A stretch of 64,000 nt of DNA from Hermatobates lingyangjiaoensis (taxonomy: Eukaryota; Arthropoda; Insecta; Hemiptera; Hermatobatidae): positions 5,955,001 to 6,019,000 of the forward strand of contig JAPFBL010000068.1 of assembly GCA_026182355.1 (NCBI GenBank), written 5' to 3'. Numbering within the stretch: the first letter of the stretch is position 1; every line of letters starts with the position of its first letter. This document shows, one piece after another, positions 26,132 through 40,162 of the stretch. The notes under the pieces are model-generated. The model searched no databases, had not been told where the DNA came from, and saw nothing but the letters and a program-made list of their open reading frames with translations. A program made the position numbers and the translations under genes.

Positions 26132-26922
26132 TTTGATAAAATTATTTTACAGCTCAGCACTATTCACACACACTATAACAAGTTTAACAAAAGAAATAAA
26201 TGTCATTCAGCCTTTGTGAGAATTAAACTCCTCATTGATATTCAAGAAGAGCACACGCGCTAAATTGTCCTTAACACATGGTAATCTACAACACGACCGC
26301 GGCATGAATATAACTGAAGAAATGGTTCCACGAACGGAAAAAACTTGGTGATTTCACTTCAGGCTGACCACAACTTTCATAATTAAAACATTTCTAAAGT
26401 GTAAACAAACCGTAATTGTTTTAAGAAATATCAGGTATTGAAAATAATTAATACTTATATAAAAAAAATAAATCGTATACTTCTTTGAAAGCAGGAATTA
26501 TTTTAAGTAAATATTTATTAAGATTCATTCATTATTATTTGCTTTATTCACTATGATATGTGTAATAATATATACTTAATTATTTAATTTCAATAATTTG
26601 AATTAAAATCTAATGTTTTTAGTAAGATAACTTATAAAAATGAAATGTTACTTTCTTTTAATGAAACTGGATACATATTTTCATATTTTTTATGTAAAAA
26701 CTAATGATCAGTAAACTCCTGATTTGCCTCCTATAAATCCAAATCATTAATACATTTGATTAAATCAAGCTGAAAGTAAAAAATAGAAGTTAATTTTGAA
26801 CTTATTCAGTCCTTTATATTGCCTTTCTGAAAGCTTAATAAACCTGCATGTAACCTCCTAGCAGCGTGTTAATGTTACGGATCTGTGATAGTGCCTTTTG
26901 ATTTTTAGTTAATACGTTTATA
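26132..26922. promoter_or_regulatory. Divergent intergenic region between EHD and TSR1
   Basis: 791 bp separates the two start codons, which point away from each other. Both promoters and 5' UTRs must lie here, or upstream UTR exons extend beyond it. A slightly GC-richer patch near 26225-26310 on the EHD side is a plausible core promoter. No TATA box is asserted. Confidence 0.5.
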
Positions 26923-29900
26923 ATGGCTATGGATCATGAACATCGACCTGGTCCTTTAAAACAACAAAATAAGAAACATAAAACAGGAAGACACAGAAGT
27001 AAAGGAGAAGTTCAATCTTCAAATAAAGGTTTAAAATAGTCCAAATTATGAAATTTATGGAGTTATGAACCAAAGTTTATTTACCAAATCATGAACATTT
27101 AGTGTGAAGTATACTGATGTAACATGATGTGCCTATCATGTGGGATTTGTTTCATTAAGTGTTAAATAAATATTTTCATTCCACCATTCTGGATATCATT
27201 TACTGTGAAAGTTAATTTATTAAGAATGGCATTAGATTAAATCTTCATTAACACTATGTTATACTTATTGGCGAATTCATATATTTTTCAGTTGATAGAA
27301 ACTTTTTTGGATGTCATTCATTTTCAGCACTTTGTAATGTATCATAGTTAAATGTCCAGGTATTAATTATTATATTTTTTCATTTTAGGTCGTGTAAATC
27401 AGTTAAAAATTTCTATAAAAAAGAAAATAGAAGCAAGTAGAGAAGAAAGGAAAAATCAGTTGAAGCAGATGAGACAAAAGAAGAGAGATGCATTTTTGGA
27501 ACGACGTAGAGGAATGTTTGAAGTTCCATGTATGGTTGCAGTTATTGCCCTAAATCGTGATATTGACTGTGAAGAAGTACTGAATAAATTAAAGGAAGCA
27601 GACTTGGAGTCTGTTATTAACATGACTGATGAAGGCCACCTGCATATAATGCAAGATAATTTTTTTAAACATAATAATAAGTTGATTAAATTTTCCAACA
27701 ATTAATTTAAAAAATTGTTTTAGGGTTCCAAGGTGGAAGCAGAGATTCACGTTTGTGTTGTGCGATGGAGAAAACTTATTTGATACTTTAGATGTAGTGA
27801 AGGTGGCTAGCACCGTACTGTTTCTTACGAAATCAAACTGTCCTATTGATGATGAAGCTGAGGTAACCTTGTCAGCCTGCCTGGCTCAAGGACTCCCTTC
27901 ATCAGTAGTTCTGCTTACTGATATTGCTGAAGTTCCTGTCAAGGTTATCATCAGTTGTTGATTTCTTCAAGTTTTTAATAGCTATACCCATGATTGATTG
28001 TTTCCTTATTTAGTTAAATAGATATATTTCTTGGGAACATGATACATTTTTAATATGTTGAAGAGTCATGGTTGGAGTAGCACTTTATGTTTAACGTCTG
28101 CATATTTTTAAGTTTTTTTGGTTTACTATCTAAATAAAAAATTGAGTATACGATCTTAACTTTCATGGTTGTGTATTTTAAATTAATTTAGATTCAATCA
28201 GTTTTTAGTTTGTTTATCCAATTTCGGCCGTTTTTTTGTGAGCAATTTGTTTTTCTAGAATGAATGTCTGAAATAACGGAATTTCTAATTTATTGTTTCT
28301 GGTTTAAATGAAATTAGTAAAACTTCTGCACCATTCATTCAAATTACTCTTACTGATTCTTTGTTGTAAGGTATTTTGTTTCTTGCTCAAGTGAATTTGA
28401 GAGTATCTCAATTGCCTTATTGCCATTCTTAAATTCTCAGTTTATTATAAATGGTAGCTTTGAAATAATATTCATACTTATTAATGTGCAATTTTTGTTT
28501 TATTAAATTGAATAATGTTTACCTAAATATAATATAGAAAATACCTTTTAGATTTTAACAAATGGACAAATTAGCAATACATTGTAGTCATCCTTGGCTT
28601 TATTTCATGGCGATATAATAATTAAGTTATATTTTGCTTGAACTTTTTTAATCTAACTACCTTTTTGTATAAGAAATATTTTCTTTACTGCTTTATATTG
28701 AGTGACATAAAATAAGTGTTGGAACAAAATCTTGATTATAATGTGTTCTATTAATTTTTCAAGAAACGACAAGAATGCAAGGTGCAAATTGAAGAGGAAC
28801 TTTCACGTTGGTTACCCGACAATAAGGTTATTGGACTTGAAAAAGACTCTGATAGTCTTACAGTTTTAAGGAAAATTGGCAACCAGAAACAAAAAGTGCT
28901 TGGAATGCGCGAATTAAGACCTCATTTGTTGGCTGATCATGTCGATTTTATAGAAACAAAGCGTGTAAGTTTTTTTGTAATACTTAATTAGTAAGCCTAG
29001 TTTAGTCCATTCAGTGGTTGAAACTAAAGCCATATGTTTTATTAACATTTTTTTATTTTGATTTTGTGATCTAGTGTTATAGACTGAATAGTTTAGCATT
29101 GCTTTTTTTTTTGTTGTTGTAAATTATTAACATTTTTAGCCTGACTGTGGTTATGAATGGCTGAGGTATTCCTCTGATGGAATACTATATTAGTAATCCT
29201 TAAGTCTTATTTTTTAACTCTTAAATAATGAATATTTTAGTATGGCTTTTGTTATTTGTTGTTATATGATTATAAAACATGATATAAGTGAACATGCGTA
29301 TGATAACCATGGAATTTTTATTTAATTTAGGGTAGCGGAGAACTTAGTTTGTGTGGATTTCTTAGAGGCAAAACTCTAAATGTCAATTCCCTTGTGCATA
29401 TTCCAGGCTGGGGAGACTTCCAAATGTCATCTATACATATTGGATTATCTCACGATGACATGACATTATTCGCAGAAGCTAATCCTGAGAAGCAGGTATA
29501 TATTTGTAATTAATTAAGCATTTACATGAAATATATTTATCTGTCAAATATTTTGTCAGTTCAAAAAAAAAAATAATGTTGTTACTCTTTTATTATTTTA
29601 TTTATTTTAACTAGCTGACCTGACGTAATTCGGACCGCCTAAAAGTGAATGGACCAGGTGAACCTGGTGGTTCAGTGAAAGCGTGCTAACTTCAGCTAAC
29701 CTTAATTTAGCATTTAATTATAAAATATTAGCTGGCCCGACAGACTATGTCCAAAACCAACTTTGATGAATGCTGTAATTATGTAATGGAATGCACTGAG
29801 ATTCAATTCAGAGTGAGTGGTTCGTCTGGTTGTGTTCACTCGAATGGTCTGCAGTGTAGATTCTCGTTGCACGTTTCTTTTAGATGAATCGGGGTCGAGC

Positions 29901-32900
29901 ATAAAGTTTTCAACCGGTTTTCAATTTTATTTTTCGTTACATGCTTGTTTCTGATTAATGGGCTTGAATATTATGTTCTTGATTGGATTCCAGTCTCGCC
30001 TCTCGTTGGTCGTTTGTTCCTGAGGCTCGTGTTAACTTTTTTTATATGCATAAGTGGTGTGATATACAAAATTAAGCGTATTTATTGATAATAATCCAGG
30101 AATGAAAGACTAATAAACCCTTTCCAGAGAGTTATAAACACTGCAATTAATAAATACATAATGAGTAATTATATATTTAGTTAAAATTTGGAATAAAATT
30201 ACCAAAAGTTCTTTATTCAGGAATCGTTGGAATCTGAAAACAAAGTGGACCCAATGGATGCTGAACAGACTTGGCCGACTGAAGAAGAACTCAAACAGGC
30301 AGAAGACAACATTAAGAAAGTAAAGAAGGTTCCTAAGGGTTTCTCGGAATATCAGGCTGCGTGGATTCCCGATACTGATGCTTGTGAGTTCCTCATTGGT
30401 ATCATATTTACATACTGTAACATTAATATTCATTAAGTGGCAATTAATTAGGAAAAGCAGTTGAAAGGAAGATGTATATATGTTATATATAGAGTGGTGA
30501 TAGGGAGGGGGATGGGTCAAAGATTAAGAGAGAAAGGAATCATCCCTAACTTGGGATTACAAAACTCCCTTGTTTTGATGCTTTACTATACCATGTATTT
30601 GTGATTTCGTCAACTCATCTCTTAGAAATGTTTAATCATTCTGCATGAAATTTAAAGATATTTTCTAAGCGTACGTTCCTGTTCTTCTGTACAGTTGCTT
30701 TTGATGACATTTGAAATCCTAATAAAGAATCATCTCTTAGTTTCTTTTATGTTGATGGTAGTTGTTACCAGGAAAACTGTTTTTGTTATTGACATAAATC
30801 AAATTTTTCGCATTGTACCATTGTTAAACGAAACCACTCGCCATAAACACGGATTATACAATCTTAGCGGAGCTGAATTAGATTAACTATAATCAAAATA
30901 GTTATTCCGAAACCACACAAAAGTTGATTTCCTTGTTGGTTCCTTGATCCACAATTTAATGAGTACTGCACAGAGAGTTATGACTCTAGATGTTATAAAT
31001 TATCTCAATTTCCTTTCAAAACCAAAGAGTGTGTCTACATTTCTTGTGTTTTAACATAATTAGTATGATCAGTAGGTTTAAACATTTTCTTCCCTGGAGA
31101 GAATTCATTTAAAAAAATACCAACATATTTCAGTTGTGAATGATGATAGCGATGGAGACAGTTACGCTGATGTGGAAGGGGATAAACCAATGGAAGAAGA
31201 GGATTCATCTTGTTACGAGGATGCAGAGAGTAACATGGACGAGACAGAAACAGTGGTGTCTGAAGTGCCGCCTGATAAGTATGACGCTCAGATTGATCTG
31301 GATGAAGAAGAGGAAGCCCTGCAAAAAGTCAGGAGTGAGTCAAATACTTCAAGTGTATTAGTATAATGATGTTACTTTGCCTAGATTAATATGTATGTAT
31401 TGGGGCAGACGGTAAATTATTTGGTTTTTATATTATGAGAGTTATAAGAGTAACAAGAATGTTACCACACACACAAGGTGTCTCTAATTAAAGAATATGC
31501 TGGAGACTGGTGCTTAAAATTCCATTTGTTTATAAGTAACGTGCTTTAGAAAGAGTCCCGTCAATTATACGTTTTTGTGAAATGTACTGTATGGTATGTA
31601 GAAACGCTGCTTCCTCGGTGTGCTTCGTCTTAGTCTTTCTTTATTTCTCATGATGGTTGAACCAAAAATTATACACTATATGTAAGTGTCTTTCAATTGT
31701 TTGTATCTTAAGTTTATTTTTGAATTATTTGGCCGTTTCCCTGACGTTTAATCAGAGTGAAGTGTATATGTAAACAGTTTTATGTAGATAAAAAAAACAA
31801 GAGAAATTGAAAACGCGGTTACAGTCTCTAATTGTCAGTTTGAACCGTTTTTAGGATAGATAAGAAGAAATCTAAAGGAACACTAACCAGATAGACTTTG
31901 ATAACTATTTTTCAGCTGATTATGGAGACCTATTCTTCTGATGACAATTAAACCAAAAATGAAAACTTTTATGGTGTTTTATTTATTATTCGGTTTCAAA
32001 ATAAGTTTATAAGACTGGAGGGTTATTGGTAGGTTTTCGATCAAATGGTCTTTCTTAGGATATTAAAAATTATATTTGTCGAACCATTGTTATACAATAT
32101 TGCATATCGTATGAATAACTATTTGATTCATATGTTTGAGGTTCTGAAAGCGTTTTTACCTTTCCACAAAAAACATAAATATTCGTGATGAAATATTTAT
32201 TGTCAGTACGAAATTGATTTTTTTTTTTTAAAGGAGCAAAAGAGGACTTAGAATTCCCAGATGAGGTGGACACTCCTCAAGACATTCCTGCCAGAGTAAG
32301 GTTCCAAAAGTACAGGGGCCTGCTTTCCTTTAGGTTTGCATATGTTTCAAATTACCGCTCTTTCATATAAATACGATAATAATTAAGTCTCTCTTTTTAT
32401 AGAACTACACCATGGGATACAAAGGAAAACCTACCGTCTGATTATGCCAGGATATTTCAGTTTAAAAATTTTGCCAGAACAAGGAAAGGAGTAATAAAAA
32501 GTTTGGAAGAAACGACCGGAGTTCGGGTATTGTATTTTCAACTTGTCATGAACTTGCAGTATTCCAAGGATTTAATTTTAAGGAAGTTCATGTATGGTGC
32601 AGTCTGAACTCCATCATTCGTTGCTTGATTTAAAAGATAAGACAGTTGACTAACCGTTAACTCGAAAAAAAAATTAGTCATATGACCTATTCATGTAATT
32701 AATTAGCCAAGAGTACCAGTAATAAAAGTACTTTTATTATTAGCGCAGATGTCGTTGGTATATTATAAAAAAAAAAGAAATCTTCTGAAATTCTCGTTTT
32801 GCCCTACAGTTTTAGAATTTAACCATCATCCGAAGTGCGATGTGACTTGCAGTATTGAGTCCGATAGAGGACTGAATTGTACCGTATATGCACCCAACAG

Positions 32901-35900
32901 GATTTCTTAAATTAACAATTATTTATTAACTTTTTCATTGACTACTACGTTTCATATTTCAAATTGATTTAACAGTGAAATAATGAAAATTTATAACGGA
33001 CAAATAGATATTTCCTTTTGTAATAATGTATGTGATTTCTTGAACTTTGTTTTATGTATTTAGAAATAGTTTAATGTGAGGAATAAAGAGGTCGCTGTCA
33101 TCTTTTATAACCTTGATGAATGGTTGTAAATGTAGTTCACTTAAAATGTCGTGTAATGGGCCTTGATAAAAAAGCTTTGAGAGAGCAACTGAGAACTAAT
33201 TACTTGGGTTCACCCAGACCCCATCCTTTCAAAAGGCATTAGCTGTACTTACTTCATTTAAACTTTTCAGAGCAGCTATATACATCATCAGGTAAGATTG
33301 AATACGTTATATGCATACGTGAAATGCATTGACTATTTTATGAAAAGTAAGACACATCAGAAGAAATATATGCTTTCATATGATTAATAATAAATTAAAG
33401 TGCGCGCCTCTGAGACTTGGTTGGGAAGGTCGCTTGACTCGACTTCAGAGGTGTGGGTTCCAATCCCTTAACATTTGTTGGTTTTTGGTATCTACATTTG
33501 TGTGATTTGACTTTTTGATATTGGGTTGATATCCTTAGAAGTTCATAAAGGCATGAAAAAAAAAGGAATTATAATTTATTAACAATATTGTTTTATATTT
33601 TGTATTTTTATTTGATAAATATTTAAATTTTATATATATCACAATGCAAACATATATTTACCAAAGGATTAGAGTGTGATGCATTTTCTTCATGCGAAGA
33701 GAAAACACAAACCCATAATAAAAGTAGATGAATTTATTATAGTTAAATAAAAAAATTAAACTTTTAACACATATCACCAAGTAAACATTTTATTTGTCAT
33801 TATTTGCGTTCTATTTCATATGACAGGTAAGGATGTGCCTACTTTGATTACATATCCCTAATTTACACTTACCATATATATGAATATCACTAAGCGATTT
33901 TATTTTACCTTATTATTTATTCAGTTAGTATTATTATACATTTATTTGATGCTAATTTGTCTCCTCTGTTATTACTAAAATATATTTTATTTTTAATTTC
34001 TTGATGTCTCTATCGTTTTTTTTTTCTTATTCCTTTATCTTTTCCCAAATGACATTGAGTACGTCATGTTTGAAAAGAAATAGTGTGCATTGTTGTGTGA
34101 ATCAATATTTTACTTGCGATGATAAATGACAAATTTTTTACTATGAATCTCTGTATATTTAACCTTATGTGAACAATAAACTGAGAACTCATTAAAAGTA
34201 TATTTTATGAAAACTAAATACTAAAGTTTAAATTAGCTTTTATTGTGGAGTTACAAGTTGTATTATTATAGGAAATTTTGGTTATAACATAATCAAAAGT
34301 ATTGATCTGAATACTTTCTTTTAGGCAGGATGCTATATCCGAGTCACTGTCACCGATGTGCCGACTTACCTTTACAATCTTAGGGAGCCCAAGCAGCCTT
34401 TAGTGCTGTACGGTATGCTTGAGCATGAGCAGAAGATGTCAGTAGTCAACATGGTCCTCAAGAGACCACCAGCCACTCACCAGTTACCCATTAAGTCCAA
34501 GGAAATGCTCCTATTCCAGTGTGGTTTCCGGAGATTTAGAGCTGCTCCTATTTTTAGTCAACATACGAACGCTAATAAATTTAAGGTAAACTTTCAAATG
34601 AATTATTCAGATATGTCCCTTTAATGTTTGGTAGCATTCTTCTTCTACACTAAGTAAAATTATGATGAATTTATTTATTTCAATAATAAACAGTATAGGT
34701 AGATCAGTTTAATCCCCAACATGACCGTTATTACACAAAAAACTTATGGCATTGTGTATTTTTCTCGGTTATTTCATTATCTCTGCATTTAGTTGCTGTA
34801 TGGTGTTTACTCTTATTGGGATTATGAATAAATGTCTCAGAGTAACTGATATATAGCTAATGAATTAAAAACGGCCAGTACAGCCTTGATAAACAATTTT
34901 TTTTTTGCAAAGTATTTATTACCTAATGCATCCCAGTAACCGGTACGAAATCTTCCCAGCATGGAATGTGGATCCTTATTGATAGATGGACAGGAAATAA
35001 TATGTGACGGTGATCGAAGAATATTAAATATTTATACTAACTAAGTTAAACAGTCCATAAAAAAGCCAGATAGAATATTTGGTTCATGAAAACTTCAGCA
35101 AAGATGAAAGAATAAATCATAAAAAAAAATTAAATAATGAATATCTATGGACAGAAATATTTAGGGTAATGCAAAGCAGGTGAGGAATGAAGTATTTATG
35201 TTAAATAGATTAAAAAAAGATATCAAACAAATGAATTCACAAGAAAACATAGTTGGTCAGTAAGCATTTAAACAATATATTTGTTTCAGTATAGGAGTTT
35301 ATAATATAAACACTATTGCAGTGTAGGAAGGATTTTACATTTTATTTAGTTTGTTTAAACTAAGTTTACTGCATTCTAGAAACATTAGTAGATCTTTCTA
35401 CAATAGGTTTAAAGTAGGTGGCCTACTTCCAGGTCTTTTCGTCTCCCCATCCCTGCCATTACATTACTTTAGGTTTAAGGTATTATTTTCTATATTCAAA
35501 CAATGTTTTTGCGGGTTCCTAGTCATATAGTTCAAAATACATCAGTAAATGTTCGTTCTATGTTAAATATATAACCGCAGCAGAATAAATCTAAGCTTTA
35601 ATGTGACCCCCTCAAATTTCATTAGACGTTATCAGTTGTGGAGAAACTTGTTTGTAATAATCTTGTGTAATGTTATGCATAACTATATACAAACTCTCGA
35701 ATAACTTTACTATAATTTGTGTTGTATAAAACTCTTGGATAATCAAATTAATTATTGCCTCCAATATTGTAAAACAAGATCAAAGTATCAATTGAGTTCT
35801 TAGTTCAAAATATCTTTTAGTAATTAATATATATAAAAAAAAAAAGTGAACCATTTTATCAAAATTTCAAATGTTTATTTCATTTCAACTTGCATAAGTG

Positions 35901-38900
35901 GTTTATTAATAAATGCTCAGATTTTATTGCATTTTTACTTTACTATAAGTAAAGTATAGTGATCGTGAAAAAATTCGATCTCGAGATTTTGACGGAATTA
36001 CATGTTTTGAGGTCCCAGAAGTCGTTTTATGAAGTTTTTACGATGATGTCTGTGTGTGTGTGGGTGGGTGCGTGTGTTAGCATTGCTTGTTACCACGCTA
36101 CGGTCCAGAATCTTTGATAGATCAAGTTGATATTTTACACAAAAATGGGCCCCATTTAGACGAAGATCCCTATTGTTTGGGAAGAATTATGCATGATGGG
36201 AAAGTCACTTTTTTTGCCAAAAACCGTTTTTTTTAAAATATTTATTTCTCCTAAACTACTAAACCTAGAGTTTTGAGATTTTGACATTATCTTTGAGGTT
36301 ACAAATGGAACAAACGAAAAATATATTCAGAATTTTAAAACAACAGGAAATATTTTTTTTTCAATAAAATGTACAAATTTTGACTTATAAATCAATCTCA
36401 AACCTTGTGAGAGCGATACAAGCCATACTGTTTGACGGACAAGAATGAAACTATGCCTATAAATAGAACATTATATGGACAATGAGTTGAGATATTTTTT
36501 TCTAAAATTACATCGCTAAAGGGGCGTTAGAGTACGATTTGTGTTTTCAGAAAATGTTTTTTTGACGCTAAACGGCTCGTTAAAAAATTATGAAAATTTG
36601 ACCAAAAATGGAACAAAAAATTAGCAATTCATAAAAAAAAATCATGAAGTTTCAATTACGGAAAAGAGCAATAACGATATAAAAACTCTTTGTTTATCCT
36701 AGACTAAGAGATCACCTGCTATACTTGTCGAATTTTTTGTATTTTTTTACATTGTTTACATTGACTTAGAAATTTTTTGAGCGAATCCACTGAGATAAAA
36801 TTGATGTTTCTAATGGAAAAATGAAAATATATTATTGACTTATAAGAGATGTAAGAGGAATAATATTGTGCAGGTAAATGATAACACTCATTAAAAAAAA
36901 ATTCGTATATATGTTATTTGACAAAGGGGAAGGAAAATGATCTTATTAAATACTAAGAAGCCATAAAATTCCCAGTATAATAATTCTGTTAAAAACCAAA
37001 AATGTAAAAGATAATTCAAAATATATATCTTTCGTTTAGAGATTAATAACTGTAATTATCGTACATCTTTAATTAACAAATCACCTTAAAACAACATTTT
37101 CTTCGCTGTTTAAGATGTTTTTCAGAGAAAAAAAGGGTATTTTACTGTTTTAAATTTGAAAATTTTACATTAATATTCAATGTAGAAGGATGTTAAGTAA
37201 ACGATGTAAGAAATCTACTGGCTATTTGAACAATAGCCATGTTCTCTTGTAGGATAATATTTCGTTTCAAGAAATGTTCACATTGGTTTTTCAAAAATGA
37301 TATTACTGCTGTAGTTATACTAATGAAATTGTTTGCAAATAATAAATTATTTGTGATGTAAAAAAAAATAAGCTTATAAATTGATATGTCCTTCAATCAC
37401 TATCTGTACTACCTCACGAATGCAATGCTAATAATTATATCCCATTTAGATATTTATGTTATGCTTAAATGATACGTTATGTTTTATATACTCAAGAAAT
37501 TTGACATTGAGTTACTTATAGTAAAGTAGAGTGTAGGCCACTCCAGATTTTTTTATAATAAAATAGACAAAATTATCATGATTTCAGATTTTTATAAGTT
37601 AATTTTTTCCTACTTAATGTTATACTACCTCTTTTTAAATAAAAATTCATAAAACATCTATCATGTCTTAGTGTTATAGTGATATAAAAATGCCAACCCT
37701 ATATTTAATGCGGAAAAATAATTTCTTCATTCACATAAAGTACCTTTCTAATGCTTCGCTATTGCGAGAAACTAACGTATACTGTTCTTCCAACCAAGGG
37801 CTGTTTTTATTTCGAATATATCTCCTCAAACTTTTGGGTACACAACCACTATTAATGTATAAGAAATGGTTTATGAGGACCAGTAGACGTGAAATCAGAC
37901 AAAATTCTTATCCTTGACTAATATACTTCATTTATATTAAAAGCAATCACTGGCAACGTTGTGTGCTTACTAGAAGGGCAATGAATATCAGCGAGATACG
38001 ATTACTCACAATCTGTATGTAGCTAACACAGCGTTTATTGAAATTAAAGTATAAAACGACTTAATTAATTAAATTTATAAGGGAATTTCTGTATACACCT
38101 GCTTTTTTTTTTTTGTATAAACCTTTTCCCTTTTTCATATCACATATGCGAGTCTTCCTGTGATCTTGTATTATATCCTTTGGTAATCATGTTATTTTGA
38201 CTTTTAAATGGATTGTTTTAATTATATAAATCTTGAATACTGTAGCATTATTTAATGAAGTCTTAACTGGACAAAATCAAGAGTCCTTACTCACTATTTT
38301 CGGTTTATAACACAGTTTCCTATATTTATTTCAATAAGTAAAGATCCTGTTAAATTAGAATTAGTAGTAATACTGTCCGTCATACCTCGTAAATTCTCAG
38401 AAAAGCTCGACCGATTTCGCGGTAATTAGTTATTACTACTAATTATAATATTACTAACCTCAGTGGAACTAACCCATTAACTATATCCTGTTAAATGTTC
38501 CATAGATTTCATTTAATTGATTTGAGCTTACTGCTTTCAATTTTAAAAATGTTTTCTGAAAGAACTGATGAAAAAATGATAAGTATTTCCTTCTTTCATA
38601 CATATTCATAGTTGTTCCTTTTCCAGTATGAGAGGTTCTTTCAACCTGAAGGAACGGTTGTAGCCACAATATTTGCTCCGATTATTTTCCCTCCTTCTCC
38701 CGTTCTTGCTTTCAAAGAACATAAAGATGGAACTATGGTTTGTATATTTTTTTTTTCAAATTTCTTGTATGAATCTTATAATTGCTGCTAAATTACTAAT
38801 TAGTATAAATAATTATTTTTCTATTGTGATTTATAATAAAATGATAATTATATAAAATTATTATTCTTTTTGTAATATTATTTTACTTTGATGCCAAGAA

Positions 38901-40149
38901 GAAAAAAGTGAATTAGAATGTTTTAGTTATAAGTTTAACCATTATACTAATTTTTCCATATTCCCATAATATTTACTTTTTGTGCTATACCATGATTTTC
39001 AAATAATCAATATTGAATAGATTAACAAAACAATTAGAAATGGAAGATCTTAGAAAAATCAATAAATACCTGGTTGGTTTCAAGAGATAAAAAAAGTGAA
39101 AGTGAAGATGTTTAATGTATGCCTAAATAAAGTCGTAAGTCGAGAGTTGCTCTACTCTAGTTTATAAAGAGTTGGTAAAGCGTTGTTCAAACTCCGACTG
39201 ACGGCGTCCTACCCAAAGGACGGTGTGCATGAGATTTTTCCACTTTTTACAGGAAAAATTATTGGCTTAGAGAGAAGTGCGAACTCATGATTTCCTGTAA
39301 ACTACTAGGCCATTCTAAAGTATTGTCTGCATAACACTTATGCACTAAGCAAGAAGCTGAGACTGCCTTCTCAATTTGTCCTTAATCTTACGGTTTCTCT
39401 GTTTATGATCAACACCTTATGAAAACTTAAGAAAATGTATGAACTGGTTTCTAAAATATAGTGTTTCAAGGTAACTAATTAAACTAAATGGGGGACTAAT
39501 TCACTAAACTAGTAAAACGTAGAAGTCTACAACACTCAAGTAAATGATGCTAAGATGGTGATAAATAAGTGATACATATTTATTGTGCATTATAGGTTGG
39601 TATTATTTTCGTTTCAATGATTTTTGTAATAAATAGTTTATTTTTTAGAACTTGGTTGGAACTGGAAGTGTACTCTCTGTATCTCCTGATAGGTTAGTTA
39701 TAAAAAGGACAGTACTTAGTGGACATATGTACAAAGTAAACAAGAAGTCTGCTGTTGTGAGGTTTATGTTCTTCAATAGAGAAGATATAAATTGGTTCAA
39801 ACCAATTCAGCTAAAAACGAAGTATGGTAGAAGAGGGCACATTAAAGAACCTTTGGGTACTTAAATTTATCTTAACTAATATTTTATTAAATTGAAACTT
39901 TAAAACGTAACGATGCGGGTTTTATTTTGTTTTATTTTTTTTTTTTTAGGTACTCATGGTCACATGAAGTGCATTTTCAATGGTCAGCTGAAATCTCAAG
40001 ACACAGTTTTGATGAATTTATATAAAAGAGTTTTTCCGAAATGGACCTACAATCCACGTTCTTCTTATATTCGAATAGAAGAAAGTGAAGATGAAACCCA
40101 TATCAAATCATCACAAGCTTCTCCAGACTTTGAACCTATGAACACTTAA
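26923..40149 (+). CDS. TSR1 ribosome maturation factor, 13 coding exons
   Basis: A GTPase-like but catalytically inactive protein (Bms1 relative) that binds the late pre-40S particle and aids 18S rRNA processing. Coding exons: 26923-27028, 27389-27680, 27724-27943, 28764-28964, 29331-29495, 30221-30383, 31134-31334, 32234-32333, 32403-32526, 34325-34585, 38627-38737, 39649-39856, 39950-40149. All joins use GT/AG and keep phase, giving 2352 nt (783 residues plus stop), close to the roughly 800 usual for animals. Landmarks: [11 protein letters not shown] near the N-terminus, a basic segment, [16 protein letters not shown], the motif [10 protein letters not shown], an acidic Asp/Glu-rich linker (31134-31334), then the conserved C-terminal domain ([65 protein letters not shown]). 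Intron 10 (34586-38626) carries repeat copies. Confidence 0.95.
27389..27943 (+). CDS. TSR1 exons 2 and 3 with an apparent 43-bp intron
   Basis: Exon 2 (27389-27680) ends in codon bases AA. The intron 27681-27723 begins GTTGAT and ends TTTTAG, and exon 3 starts with G to make Lys, then [10 protein letters not shown]. Other TSR1 introns here are 69 bp to about 4 kb, so this one is unusually short. It is the only GT between the last in-frame conserved residues and a stop at 27703-27705. If it is wrong, the exon 2 end would move upstream. Confidence 0.7.
29611..29960 (+). repeat. RTE/SINE-like retroelement tail in TSR1 intron 5
   Basis: ACTAGCTGACCTGACGTAAT and, 100 bp later, TTAGCTGGCCCGACAGAC resemble the 3' tails of RTE-type non-LTR elements. 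A less AT-rich stretch follows to about 29960. No coding frame is recognisable. It is a low-confidence family call. Confidence 0.3.
33400..33560 (+). repeat. Possible decayed tRNA-like SINE in TSR1 intron 9
   Basis: CGCGCCTCTGAGACTTGG...GGTGTGGGTTCCAATCCC has the spacing and a B-box-like GGGTTCCAATCC of a tRNA-derived SINE head. The tail ends in an A-run near 33555-33565. It is not obviously the same family as the copies at 6879 and 57653. Confidence 0.35.
35935..37560 (+). repeat. Dispersed element, copy A (TSR1 intron 10)
   Basis: Starts near TACTTTACTATAAGTAAAG followed by TGAAAAAATTCGATCTCGAG, and ends TTATAGTAAAGTAGAGTGTAGGCCACTCC. The start is shared with 50565 and the end with 42385, 42965 and 54395. 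The final 460 bp (37100-37560) aligns by eye with 42540-43000. It carries a (GT)n-like patch near 36048-36075. No intact frame. The 3' part includes a block resembling the LINE frame at 52240-52430. Confidence 0.6.
38365..38490. repeat. Rearranged copy of the Penelope-like terminal sequence
   Basis: The first half (about 38370-38432) is the reverse complement of 58520-58580 (GACGG, TACGAGGTATGACGG block). The second half (about 38435-38480) matches 58578-58622 directly (CCTCAGTGGAACTAACCCATTAA). This head-to-head join is a foldback derivative of the same terminal repeat. Confidence 0.6.
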
Positions 40150-40156
40150 GTCTTTT

Positions 40157-40162
40157 AATAAA
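40157..40162 (+). promoter_or_regulatory. TSR1 polyadenylation signal
   Basis: AATAAA only 8 nt after the TAA stop. It is the first canonical hexamer downstream, so the 3' UTR is probably very short. Confidence 0.6.

Noticed and set aside
27456..27701. Minus-strand frame over TSR1 exon 2
   Set aside because: Antisense shadow of TSR1 coding sequence.
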